From Taxillus chinensis (Eukaryota > Streptophyta > Magnoliopsida > Santalales > Loranthaceae), in the NCBI GenBank assembly GCA_023512835.1, contig CM042087.1, positions 52,802,765-52,866,764 on the forward strand: 64,000 bases of DNA, read 5' to 3'. Position 1 is the first letter of the stretch; every line of letters begins with the position of its first letter. Below, piece by piece: positions 55,530-64,000 of the stretch. Below the pieces are notes generated by a model, which had not been told where the DNA came from, did not search any database, and saw only the letters and a list, made by a program, of their open reading frames with translations. The position numbers were made by a program, and so were the translations under genes.

Positions 55530-56690
55530 CAAATGATGTGTTACGAGTTTGCCTCAAAGGTGGCTGCCTCGAAGGTATGATGGCTCGAAGATTTGACTCA
55601 AAGATTTGGGTCGAGCCTATGTTGGTGTACAATGATATCTCTGGGGTTGACAACGTTAGATTCTGTGAGTCTTCGACTCTGGTTATCTTCGAGTCTTCGT
55701 GCGTAGCATATTCCAGGTTATAAAGAATTTACTCTGTAATATGGTCTTTGAATTTGCGAGTATACGACTCTTTGCGTTGACACTTGGTGGTTTCTTGAGG
55801 TGTACTTAACCATTGTTAGCTACGAGTCTTCGACTCTATTTCTTCGAGTCTCCAAGGGTGGCAGATTACAGGTTGGTCTAAGTCATATGTTCACTCTATG
55901 CTAAGTGAGTCTTCGACTGCTTGCTACGACTCTTAAAGTAACTTTAGTGAAGAGTTTACTTAGCCTCTACCTATTGTCTTAGATGTGAGTTTTCAATTAT
56001 CTTACTTCGAGTCGCTCAATATGCTTCAGGTGGCTAAGATGTTCTTTAACCCTTCAGATCTGTGGGTTTACGAACATGTACTGAGTCTTCGACCCCGTGA
56101 GTGTTCGACTCTCTGTGTCTAATGCTTAGCATGTCGTCGTTAGGTTATTGGAAACTAAGTCTCCGTTTCTTCAAGTCTTCAACTCTACGTTTTTAACTCT
56201 TCAGCTACGACTCTTGCCTTTAAGGTCTCGAGTCTTAGTCTTATTTATGCCCTGACAATTTTTACTGATTAATTATCTTCGACTCTCCGACTCTTCAAGT
56301 CTACGACTCTTAGAGCCTTTGAGTCTCAGTTACAAATTCATTTTGTCAATTCATATAGCTCAATGGCCTGGACTCTTCAACCTTCGACCTTCGAGTTTGC
56401 GATTCTCCGAATGTTTGGTAGTCGACAAATTCTATATTTAACTTCAACTCTTCGACCCTTTGAGTCTCCGAGTCAACTTATGTTCTATCAATTATCATTA
56501 GGGCATCTTTATGGACTCTTTAGTTTTACGGTCTTAGGGTCCTTGAATCATTTGTTAGGGCATATAATCGTTTGTTAAGGTTTACGAGTCGTTTGCTCTT
56601 ATGCGTAGTGACAGTTTTCTTTTCTTCGAACTTTGACTCTTCGACCCTTATACCTTTGGATCTTCGAGTCTCCAGATTTAGAAGAATTCT
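55530..56690 (-). repeat. 'gagtcttcgactct' repeat field inside LTR Q
   Basis: About 1.1 kb with dozens of variants of 'cgagtcttcgactct', not strictly periodic. The complement (agagtcgaagactc) is the same motif that fills the first part of the K and M LTRs in LTR orientation, supporting the minus orientation of Q and kinship between these LTR families. Open frames here are repeat artefacts. Confidence 0.75.
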
Positions 56691-56719
56691 TGGCAGCTTC
56701 ACCAAATCTTATGTTTCTA

Positions 56720-57268
56720 ACAAGAAGAACAAAACATGGGAGCTAGTTCCCAGACCAAAGAATAAAAATGTCATCAGAATAAAGTGGGTATTCAAGAATA
56801 AACTGAATGAAGATGGCAAGGTCGTCAATAACAAGGCAAGACTGGTATGCAAAAGCTATTCTCAGATTGAGGGTATTGATGTTGATGAAACATTTGCACC
56901 AGTGGCAAGGTTAGAAACAATCAAGATGTTTCTTGCATTAGCAGCACACAAGAAGTTCAAAGTCTATCAAATGGATATGAAGTCTACATTTCTAAATGGA
57001 TTGCTAAAAGAAAAAGTGTATATTAAGTAACTAAATAGAGTATAGATTGCTAATGATAAAACACAAGTATGTAGATTGAAGAAAGCCTTGTATAGCCTAA
57101 AGCAAGCTTTTAGAGCATGGTATAGCCGACTGGATGGATATTTAAAGAGAATGAATTTCAATAGAGGAACAGTGGATCATAACCTATATATTATGAATTC
57201 AGACAGTGGTCAGCTGGCTACCATAATCTATGTAGATGACATTATCTTCGGAGGAAGTCCCTCATGAT
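56720..57268 (+). pseudogene. pol: copia K reverse transcriptase, main part
   Basis: [75 protein letters not shown], then past stops at about 57028 and 57043 [40 protein letters not shown] and [15 protein letters not shown] (catalytic YVDD at 57229-57240). It joins in frame with the start at 25094 and is broken at 57273 by solo LTR C. Confidence 0.9.
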
Positions 57269-57845
57269 TATGTTGTAATGACCCATATTTTCGGATATGA
57301 GGAGTTAGTCAATTTTGCCTTTTTAGGTGGAAATTGTTGGGTTTTAGGGAGTTTTATTTCCACACACTTTGGCTAAATCATCTTGTATGTTGATAAGCAA
57401 GCAAGAGGTAAAGTTTGAGCCCAATATGGAGTGCACGTGAGAATGCACGTGAGAAGGGCTTTTCACGTGCAGTGAGATTTTTGCATGGGAGCCTTCCTAA
57501 TGTTGTTCCAAGGCTTGTGGTAGAATTCTAGAGCATTTGGAGGTGCCCGTGAGAAGGGCCTTTCTCACGTGCAACCTCCATTACCCTTGTTTTGTTGTTC
57601 TGATCCTCTTTTGCTAAAGGACCTTGGTGAAATTATGAGTGCTTTGTCCTGTGTGAATATGTTTGTGTGACAATGCCTAGTATGTGTTTGATAATATGCC
57701 AGTAAGGCTAGAATTGTGAGCTGGTAAAGGTGTGCATGCTAAGTGTTTGTTTTTATGCCTTAGTGGCTGGGTTTGTACTTTTGTGAATGTGTGCTTACTA
57801 AGTGTTTGGTTTTATACCTGAGTGGCTATGTGTACTGTGTTATGT

Positions 57846-57951
57846 GAAGCCCGGTGGCTGTGGAAGCCCAGGACTGTTCTGTGAAACCCGGTGGCTGTGG
57901 AAGCCCGGGACTGTTTTGTGAAACCCGGTGGCTGTGGAAGCCCGGGACTGT
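57846..57951 (+). repeat. Three tandem units of about 35 bp in LTR C
   Basis: Each unit reads '(g)aa(a/g)cccggtggctgtgg' then 'aagccc(a/g)ggactgtt(c/t)(t)tgt'. They correspond to the 'gcctgtgtggct' minisatellite of other A/B-type LTRs. Confidence 0.88.
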
Positions 57952-58492
57952 TCATGTGCTAGCCTGTGTGGCTATGGAAATAATTGTATTTGCTGATATG
58001 GCTTGCTATTATATTTGTTGTAATAATTGTCACGACACTGCACTTGTACACATGGCATGTAGATGCTAGGAGCATGGGATGGGTTGGGGAGACACTGTAA
58101 GGACCCATATTTGAGGGGCCTTGGAGATTGCCTTGAGTTAGAGACCTTATTTTAACAAATGAATATCAGCATAATGATGTGCTCATCAAATGGAGAATTT
58201 TGACTGTACTTGGACTAAATTTGGGATTTGAGGCCTTGAGGGGTATTTTTGGGATTTTGTAAATAATTTTATATTCCTTTTTAAATTACCTGGGTTTATA
58301 TTTTGAGCTTTGGGTCTCCCTTCAAGGGAAAACCTAATATGAGAGAGTGGGTTATTTTGCCTTTATTTTTGGGTTTACTTAACCACCATTGGGCTGCATT
58401 TGGTCTTGGGCTTCTATTAAAAACAAAATAATAAAAAGAAAGAAAATAGGAGAAAAGAAAAGGAAAACCAAACCCTACCTTCCCTGCAGCCG

Positions 58493-58493
<1 letters not shown>

Positions 58494-58583
<90 letters not shown>
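58494..58583. repeat. (CA)n(GA)n compound microsatellite
   Basis: About 23 CA units followed directly by about 21 GA units, at the position of the GA leader repeat in the B LTR. Confidence 0.97.
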
Positions 58584-58584
<1 letters not shown>

Positions 58585-60066
58585 GATCTAGAGTGGAGGA
58601 GTTTCTGATGATCAAGGATTTCCTACGGACGATGGGAGGCCAGAGGCGTTGAGGTAGCAAGGATACAGATCGCTCCGTTCTTTTCTCTATTTCTTTTCTG
58701 CGACACTTCTGAGGTAGGGATTTTAAGTTTGTCTCTTTGCCGTCTCTCTCTTATAGATTCCTAGAAAATAAAATTTATGTGATGATCTAGGATGTGAGAA
58801 GGGATTTTTTTTATATATTGAGTTTCTACATTTCACCCTGAGCCTATGGATGATCTGGGGTTTTTGTCTGAGTTTTCTGAATTTCTGCATGAGATTATTT
58901 GTGCCTTTGGGTTAGGGGTCATTTGTATACCCATTGTTTTGAGACTATTTAGATGAAGAACTTTAGGAAAAACCCTGTATCTAGTTTGTTTAAGGCCTCT
59001 GGTATTGGGAAATCAGATGAGGGTGAGGCCAGAGTTGGATTTAGGCCCTGTCTACGGACTTAGAATCTCAATAACTTCTAAACCAAAACGAATTTGAGGT
59101 TGGTCCTTTAGGGAAAAATGATTAGAATGACAAAAGGAAGGTTTTGGAGCCTGCACGTGAGAATGCCTTTTTCACTTGCAGATTCATTCTTGCTCCAAAT
59201 TGCCCCAAATTTTAGGTGTAGCTTCCTTAGAGGCATATGAGTTGAAATACCCCTGCACGTGAGAATGACCTTTTCACGTGCAACCTTATTTTTGGCAAAA
59301 AATCGTCCCTGAACCTTCTAGGATGGTTAGAATGATGTTTTGAGTTAATTTGCCTCTGCCCGTGACAATAAGTTATCACGTGCAGCTTGTTTTGGGCTCC
59401 CCTTGAGGTGGATAAGCTTCCTTTGAAAGGTTGTTTAAGATTCAGATTATGAGTGTGAGAAATGTGTGGATTTTAGGGACTATGAGGAGTTAGGTGATGT
59501 TATATGTAATGATTTGATTGTTCTGAGACTTTCTATTGTTTTACATTCTGAGTTGAGTTTTTATGTGCTAAATGAGTTGCATGTTTGTACTGTGTTTGTT
59601 GAGTTATGTTTATTGAGTTGAGATTGTTGAGTTGTGTATGTTGAAATGTGTATGTTGAGGACCCCAGAAACGCGGGGAGTTGAGATGAGAACCCCAGAAA
59701 TGCGGGGATTAAGCTGAGTATGGGACAGTCATTATACTGTACCCCTTGAGATGAGATTCACATTTGCCTGGTGTGGTATGTCACGTCGCCGTGGTGGCGG
59801 GGTGTTCTCTGCCCTCCTGTGCAGGCAGAGGTATGAGGCGTGTTTACTGGGTAATGGTTATTGTTTTAGCTTAAGTCACTACACGGGCACATGTATCCAC
59901 TTGACATGCATAGTTTTAGAGTGGGACGGGACTGGGGAGACTTGATCCCTACTGAGCTGTGGTGTGCTCACCCCTCCTATGAACTGTTCTTTGCAGGACC
60001 TAGCAGGCGATAGGCGGAAGAGCTGAGTTGGTAGGCTGCTGGGGTTGTATGGCCTTATATATCTAT

Positions 60067-60067
60067 A

Positions 60068-60125
<58 letters not shown>
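60067..60125. repeat. (CT)n(TA)n microsatellite
   Basis: A CT run (60067-60084) followed by about 20 TA units to 60123, inside solo LTR D. Confidence 0.95.
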
Positions 60126-60131
<6 letters not shown>

Positions 60132-60853
60132 TTTGGCTGTTTTGTTGTATTTGAGATTTTGTTTGTTTGAACTGTGTACCCTGGTTATATTATTGGGAGC
60201 TTGTTATCTAGTGGGTTGTAAAAGGGCTTGAAGCCTCTGAGCAATGTAATTGATATATTGTGTTGTGAATACCGTATGTATATATATTGTGGTGGTGTGC
60301 TTGGCATGGAAACAGGTACATGCCCCTTGGCATGTTGACATGTGATACAGGGATAGGACGACACCCGCGGTAGGTGTCCTCACTTTGGTGTTTACACCGA
60401 ATCCTTGACCCTTCGGGTGTAGGCATGGGCAATCATTACCCATTTCCAGGGGGAAGGAAATTTGGGGCGTGACAGACACGATCCCTACTGAGTTGTGGTT
60501 GCTCACCCCTCCTACTGTGTTTGGTTTTTTTTCTACAGGGACCTACAGGTGTTAAGCGGGAACACCCAAGTTGAAGGCAGTTCTGTTTCGTGGCTTTATT
60601 TATTATTATTTGAGTTTCATTGTTTATGTGTGAGCTTTGTAATCCCAGTGGGGAGATATTGTAATGAGGAGTTTTATGTAATAAATGCATGTTTAGACTT
60701 AATAAATATATGATTTTGTCTCTCTGAATATAAAATGTGAAGTGAATGGTATCCTGTGTGGGCATGTATTCTACCCCCTTTATCCAAACTCGGGTAAAGG
60801 GAAGGTCACGTTCCGGTCTCCTCGGGTTGGAAAATCCGGGACGTAACATATGT

Positions 60854-61334
60854 GAAGTTTTTTCCAAAAGAATGAGTGATGAATTTGAAATGTCTCTCAT
60901 AGGAGAATTAACATGCTTCTTAGGACTGCAGATCGGGCAGACTGCTAGTGGCATTTTTATATCCCAGCACTAGTATGCCAAGGAATTATTAAAAAAGTAT
61001 GTTATGGAGGATAACATGGATATTGGAACCCCAATGGCTATAGGATTCAAACTACACAAGGATCAGGAAGGCACTAGTGTAAATCAGAAAGAGTATCGAT
61101 GCATGATTGTAAGCTTCCTATATAATACAGCCTCCAGACCTAATCTTATGCAAGTTGTGTGTCAATCAAGTAGATATCAAGTAGACCCCACGGGGTATCA
61201 CTTACTGGCAGTCAAACGAATCCTTAGATACCTACATGGTACACTAGAAATGGGGTTGTGGTATTCCTCTAAGGATTCCATTGAATTACAGGCATACACT
61301 GATGCAGACTGGGCTGAGAATATTGATGATAAAC
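60854..61334 (+). pseudogene. pol: copia K reverse transcriptase end and RNase H start
   Basis: Resumes after TATGT with KRMSDEFEMSLIGELTCFLG, LQIGQTASGIFISQH, then past a stop at 60972 KYVMEDNMDIGTPMAIGFKL, VKRILRYLHGTLEMGLWYSS and IELQAYTDADWAENIDD. The last block is the first part of RNase H. It is cut at 61334 by copia N. Confidence 0.9.
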
Positions 61335-61667
61335 TGATATTCCAAGATTCCAAGCACAGTTATCTTTATATAAGTTTTTGTATACAGAGAGGGGGGTGAA
61401 TCTGTATACTATAAAACTTTTCTTTGAGTTTTATGAGTAGAATACTTTGGAGAGATTGCTCTAATAGATGTAGTCTTCATTTGGGTGATATTTTAATGTC
61501 TCATGCAATATCAGTCACAAGCAGGCATGTAAGAGAAAGAAAAGATAGAGACACACAATATACGTGGTTCGATCAATGTGATCTACTCCACGGTGGTCAG
61601 GGTGTACCTACACCGAGTCCAATCCACTATTCTCCTTTAATAAAGTAGGGTCCAACCCTTGTTACAA
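61335..61667 (-). repeat. Partial 3' LTR of copia N
   Basis: Collinear with 51593-51930 of the M LTR (for example 'acagagaggggggtgaatct', 61384-61403, and 'ctccacggtggtcagggtg', 61585-61603). It breaks off after 'cccttgttacaa'. Confidence 0.88.
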
Positions 61668-62240
61668 CCATGCAACACACTTTGAACCCAGATAAAAACT
61701 GCAGCCACTGGTAGAGCGTCTGTCACCTATGTTCCCAGCCCAGTCTGCATCAGTATAAGCCTGTAATTCAATTGAATCCTTAGATGGATACCACAGTCCC
61801 ATTTCCAGTGTACCTTGTAGGTATCTAAGAATTCGCTTGACTACCAGCAAGTGAGACTCCTTCGGATCAACTTGATATCTACTTGCTTAACACACAGCTT
61901 GCATTGAGGCAGTGAGGTATAAGAGGCTTCCAATCATACCTCGATACTCTTTTTGATTTACACTTGTGCCTTCCTAATTTATGTGTAATTTGTAGCCTGT
62001 AGCCATTGGGGTTCCAATAGGCTTACTATCATTTATCCCATACCTCTTTGACAGTTCTATGGCGTACTTGTGCTATAATAGAAAGATTCCTTCAGCAGTC
62101 TGCCTGATATGTAATCCCAAAAAGTATGTTAACTCACCTATGAGAGACATTTCAAATTTATCACTCATTTTCTTAGCAAATTCTTCACATAAGCCTGAGT
62201 GACTTCCTCCAAATATGATGTCATCTATATAGACTATGGT
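61668..62240 (-). pseudogene. pol: copia N RNase H start and reverse transcriptase end
   Basis: The minus strand reads LVVKRILRYLQGTLEMGLWY, KDSIELQAYTDADWAGNIGD and RRSTSGCSFYLGSKCVAWL (61850-61668), the RNase H start. Rightward come reverse-transcriptase end blocks with stops, and the catalytic YIDD ([14 protein letters not shown]) at about 62205-62245. Confidence 0.87.
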
Positions 62241-62246
62241 AGCCAG

Positions 62247-62906
62247 CTAACCTCTATCTGAATTCAGTATATATAGATTATGATCCACTGTTCCTCTACT
62301 GAAATTCATCTTCTGTAGATACCCATCCAGTCGGCTGTACCATGCCCTAGGAGCCTGCTTCAGGCTATACAAGGCTTTCTTTAACCTGCACATATGTGTC
62401 TCATCATCAACAATCTGTACTCCATTTGGTTGCTCAATGTAAACTTCCTCTTTTAGCAAGCCATTTAGAAATGCAGACTTCACATCCATTTGATAGACTT
62501 TGAATCTCTTGTGTGCTGCCAATCCAAGAAACATCCTGATCGTTTCTAGCCTTGCCACCGGTGCAAATGTTTCATCTACATCTATACCCTCAATCTGAGA
62601 GTATCCTTTGCATACTAGTCTAGCATTGTTCCTAATAATCTTGCCATCTTCATTCAGTTTATTCCTAAACACCCACTTTGTTCCGATGACATTTTTACTC
62701 TTTGGTCTAGGAACTAGCTCCCATGTCTTGTTCTTTTCAATTTGGTCCAGCTCATCATCCATTGTTGTGACCCAAGCTTCATCCTTTACTGCTTCTCCAA
62801 CTGTTTTGGGCTCTATCTGAGAGAGCAGTGCAGTAGCCCTTGTAAACCTTCTCCTGGTAGTCACACCTGCTTGTGGATCACCAAGGATCTGATCCTTGTT
62901 ATGCAC
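62247..62906 (-). pseudogene. pol: copia N integrase tail and reverse transcriptase
   Basis: The longest clean retrotransposon frame in the window (219 codons): [100 protein letters not shown] and [20 protein letters not shown]. The frame ends just before the catalytic YIDD because of a stop at 62247. The relatively intact state suggests N is younger than K. Confidence 0.92.
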
Positions 62907-62999
62907 ACTAGACCATGTCCTCCTGGTCTTTTTAGTTGTATTTTCTCCAGGGCTGGATTCTTGCTTCTCTTTTTCATCAGACTTCTCTGAGTATGTGTC

Positions 63000-64000
63000 C
63001 TCATTTTCTTTTCCTTTTCGTGCTCAGTCTCTTCTTCCATCTGAGGTTCTGCTACTTCAAAATCTGGATTCTCATCCTCGAGTACATCCTTCTTTCAATT
63101 TTTATCCACTTTAACTTCACTTGAAGTTATAACTTTTCCAAGTCTTGGAAGAAAAACTCAATATCCCTTTGTCTGATATGAGTATCCAACGAATGTTCCT
63201 TCCTCAGATCTGGCATGAAACTTTTCTCTTCCTTGCTCCTTAATCTTTATAAAGCAAAGGCTTCCAAATATTCTGAAGTATTTGGCTGTTGACTTCTTTC
63301 CACACCATAACTCATAGAGTGTGCTGTCTGTTCTTGGTCTTAATGTTATTCTGTTCAGGAGATGTACTACTGTTCTCATTGCCTCTGCCCAAAACCTTGC
63401 ATGAAGGTTAGCTTCCAGCAACAGTGTTCTGCCCATTTCAATGACAGCTCTATTCTTTCTTTCAACAACTCCATTTTGTTGTGGAGTTCTTGCTGCTGAC
63501 AGTTAATGCTGAATTCCATGTTTGTTCAGATATCTCTCGAAGGCTTTATTTGTAAGCTCAGTACCCTGATCAGATCTTAGAATCTTAATCTTTTGACCAC
63601 AGTCATTTTCAGCCATTCTTTTATACGTCTTGAAACAGTCTAGAGCTTTTGTCTTGTGCTTCAAGTACATAATGTAGGTTCTCCTGGTGAAATCATCTAC
63701 AAATAGAATGAAATACCTTTCACCATTGAGTCCCTTATTTCTCATTGGTCCACAGAGGTTTGTATGTACAATATCTAGAGCTACTTCTGAACTATACTCC
63801 TTCACATGGTAATGAAATCTGGCTTGTTTTCCATGTAAGCATGCTGAGCAGACATACTCTCTTCCTCTTTTAATATCTGGAAGATCTCTAATAGCCTTGC
63901 AATTTACAAGTCTTCTCATGTTCTTCTGATTCAGATGTCCCAATCTTTTGTGTCAGAGTTCATTCTCTTCTACCTTTATAATATGACACCTATGAGTCTT
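63000..64000 (-). pseudogene. pol: copia N integrase
   Basis: From the right edge: MGHLNQKNMRRLVNCKAIRD, CSACLHGKQARFHYHVKEYS, LDIVHTNLCGPMRNKG, YFILFVDDFTRRTYIMYLKH (first catalytic Asp) and KILRSDQGTELTNKAFERYL (second Asp), ending at 63503. A second frame (63436-63158) gives MGRTLLLEANLHARFWAEAM, NRITLRPRTDSTLYELWCGK and FRIFGSLCFIKIKEQGREKF. A stop/shift near 63500 separates the two and hits the Glu-bearing segment. The acidic linker lies at 63000-63130. This is the segment deleted in M and K. Confidence 0.88.

Larger units (their letters stand above)
25095..56719 (-). mobile_element. Solo LTR Q (copia-type), split by copia M
   Basis: Q consists of 25095-25399 and 55003-56719, about 2.0 kb once copia M is removed. 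Its left end TGTAGGTCCC follows ACAAG (25090-25094), and ACAAG returns at 56720-56724 after the right end ...TTTCTA (terminal CA probably decayed to TA). Orientation is minus: the complement of the left end reads like a copia LTR 3' end ('ttcattccctctcta...gggacctaca'). The segment 55530-56690 is rich in 'gagtcttcgactct' variants. No internal coding sequence is seen, so it is best read as a solo LTR. Confidence 0.6.
58096..60474 (+). mobile_element. Solo LTR D (B-type gypsy)
   Basis: 2379 bp, TGTAAGGACCCAT...GGGGCGTGACA, with a perfect target duplication GACAC (58091-58095, 60475-60479). It has three G-box palindromes (59152-59180, 59254-59282, 59356-59385), a (CA)n(GA)n microsatellite (58494-58583), a (CT)n(TA)n run (60067-60125) and ends like gypsy B. 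No internal sequence or second LTR. Confidence 0.9.
57274..60848 (+). mobile_element. Solo LTR C (A-type gypsy), split by solo LTR D
   Basis: Starts TGTAATGACCC and ends GGGACGTAACA with a perfect target duplication TATGT (57269-57273, 60849-60853). Without D it is about 1190 bp, shorter than the 1.9-kb A-type LTR, so part has been lost. The end region (60760-60848, 'ctcgggtaaagggaaggtcacgttccgg...gggacgtaaca') is collinear with the complement of 42219-42290. G-box palindromes are at 57444-57471 and 57541-57578. A triplicated unit of about 34 bp ('gaaacccggtggctgtgg', then 'aagcccgggactgtt') lies at 57846-57951. Confidence 0.85.
22406..61334 (+). mobile_element. copia element K, split by later insertions
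   Basis: K is the base layer of the nest. Visible pieces are 22406-25094 (5' LTR, gag, integrase tail, first codons of reverse transcriptase), 56720-57273 (reverse transcriptase) and 60854-61334 (reverse transcriptase end and RNase H). The first gap is solo LTR Q: K reads '...gattgacaag' up to 25094 and resumes 'acaagaagaac' at 56720, which restores the family's usual coding text between the two. The second gap is solo LTR C (TATGT). The third begins at 61335 with copia N. The 3' LTR of K should lie right of the window. K is in the orientation of the phosphatase gene and was inserted into a gypsy gag at 22406. Confidence 0.75.
61335..64000 (-). mobile_element. copia element N, minus strand, continues beyond the window
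   Basis: The left border is an LTR 3' end in complement (TGATATTCCAAGATTCC), replacing the K RNase H frame at ADWAENIDD. The LTR piece runs to about 61667 and is joined by a deletion to RNase H (61665 onward; both sides share CAA). Polypurine tract, most of the 3' LTR and the RNase H end are missing. Minus-strand pol continues to the window edge; gag and the 5' LTR should lie beyond 64000. Confidence 0.85.

Noticed and set aside
58389..58652. Open frame with a long Thr-His run and Glu-Arg run
   Set aside because: Product of the (CA)n(GA)n microsatellite in solo LTR D.

Overview
The window is nuclear DNA of a flowering plant, most likely a dicot. It holds one intact multi-exon plant gene, an AT-rich intergenic zone with miniature DNA transposons, and a very large nest of Ty1/copia and Ty3/gypsy LTR retrotransposons. 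No bacterial-type, CRISPR, rRNA or tRNA genes were seen. All coordinates, splice sites and duplications were read by eye; nothing was aligned by software.

Left part (1-15300). The window opens in the 3' end of a Tat/Athila-like gypsy element (polypurine tract and LTR, about 1-2910). AT-rich DNA follows with an ancient antisense LTR remnant (about 5640-7290) and several small DNA transposons: three copies of one Harbinger-like MITE with TAA/TTA target duplications (6455-6867; 10183-13515, split by a copia insertion; 14768-15149), a second Harbinger-like MITE (13866-14233) and a foldback MITE (8195-8477). A larger TIR element (8643-9704) carries captured fragments of two host genes: the complex I subunit NDUFS7 (minus strand) and an AGC-type protein kinase (plus strand). 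A 3.0-kb internally deleted copia element (10401-13418) has intact LTRs and the target duplication ACAAC.

Gene (15515-20006, plus). Twelve exons encode a purple acid phosphatase-like protein of about 617 residues (PAP1/PAP27 type) with a signal peptide and all seven expected metal-ligand positions. It is the only apparently functional host gene.

Right part (about 20775-64000). This is one nested stack that can be peeled apart by 4-5 bp target duplications. A degraded gypsy gag is interrupted by a 1.2-kb TRIM-like element (20879-22097, CCGA) and by copia element K (from 22406). K is split by solo LTR Q (25095-56719 overall, ACAAG). Q is split by minus-strand copia M (25400-54997, AGACT). The 3' LTR of M holds minus-strand gypsy A (26012-45473, GCTAC/GCTAT). 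The reverse transcriptase of A holds plus-strand gypsy B (30137-39563, CAACT), and the 5' LTR of A holds a Tat/Ogre-like solo LTR (42924-44256, TCAGC). K resumes at 56720, is interrupted by solo LTR C (57274-60848, TATGT), itself split by solo LTR D (58096-60474, GACAC), and then by minus-strand copia N (61335 to beyond the window).

No element keeps open gag and pol frames; frameshifts, stops and integrase-core deletions are frequent. The most unusual signal is that the LTRs of gypsy A, B, C and D carry short near-perfect palindromes with a G-box (CACGTG) in each arm. Arm sequences differ between copies while pairing is kept. These LTRs also carry repeated ACGT-centred near-palindromes just upstream of a TATA box.
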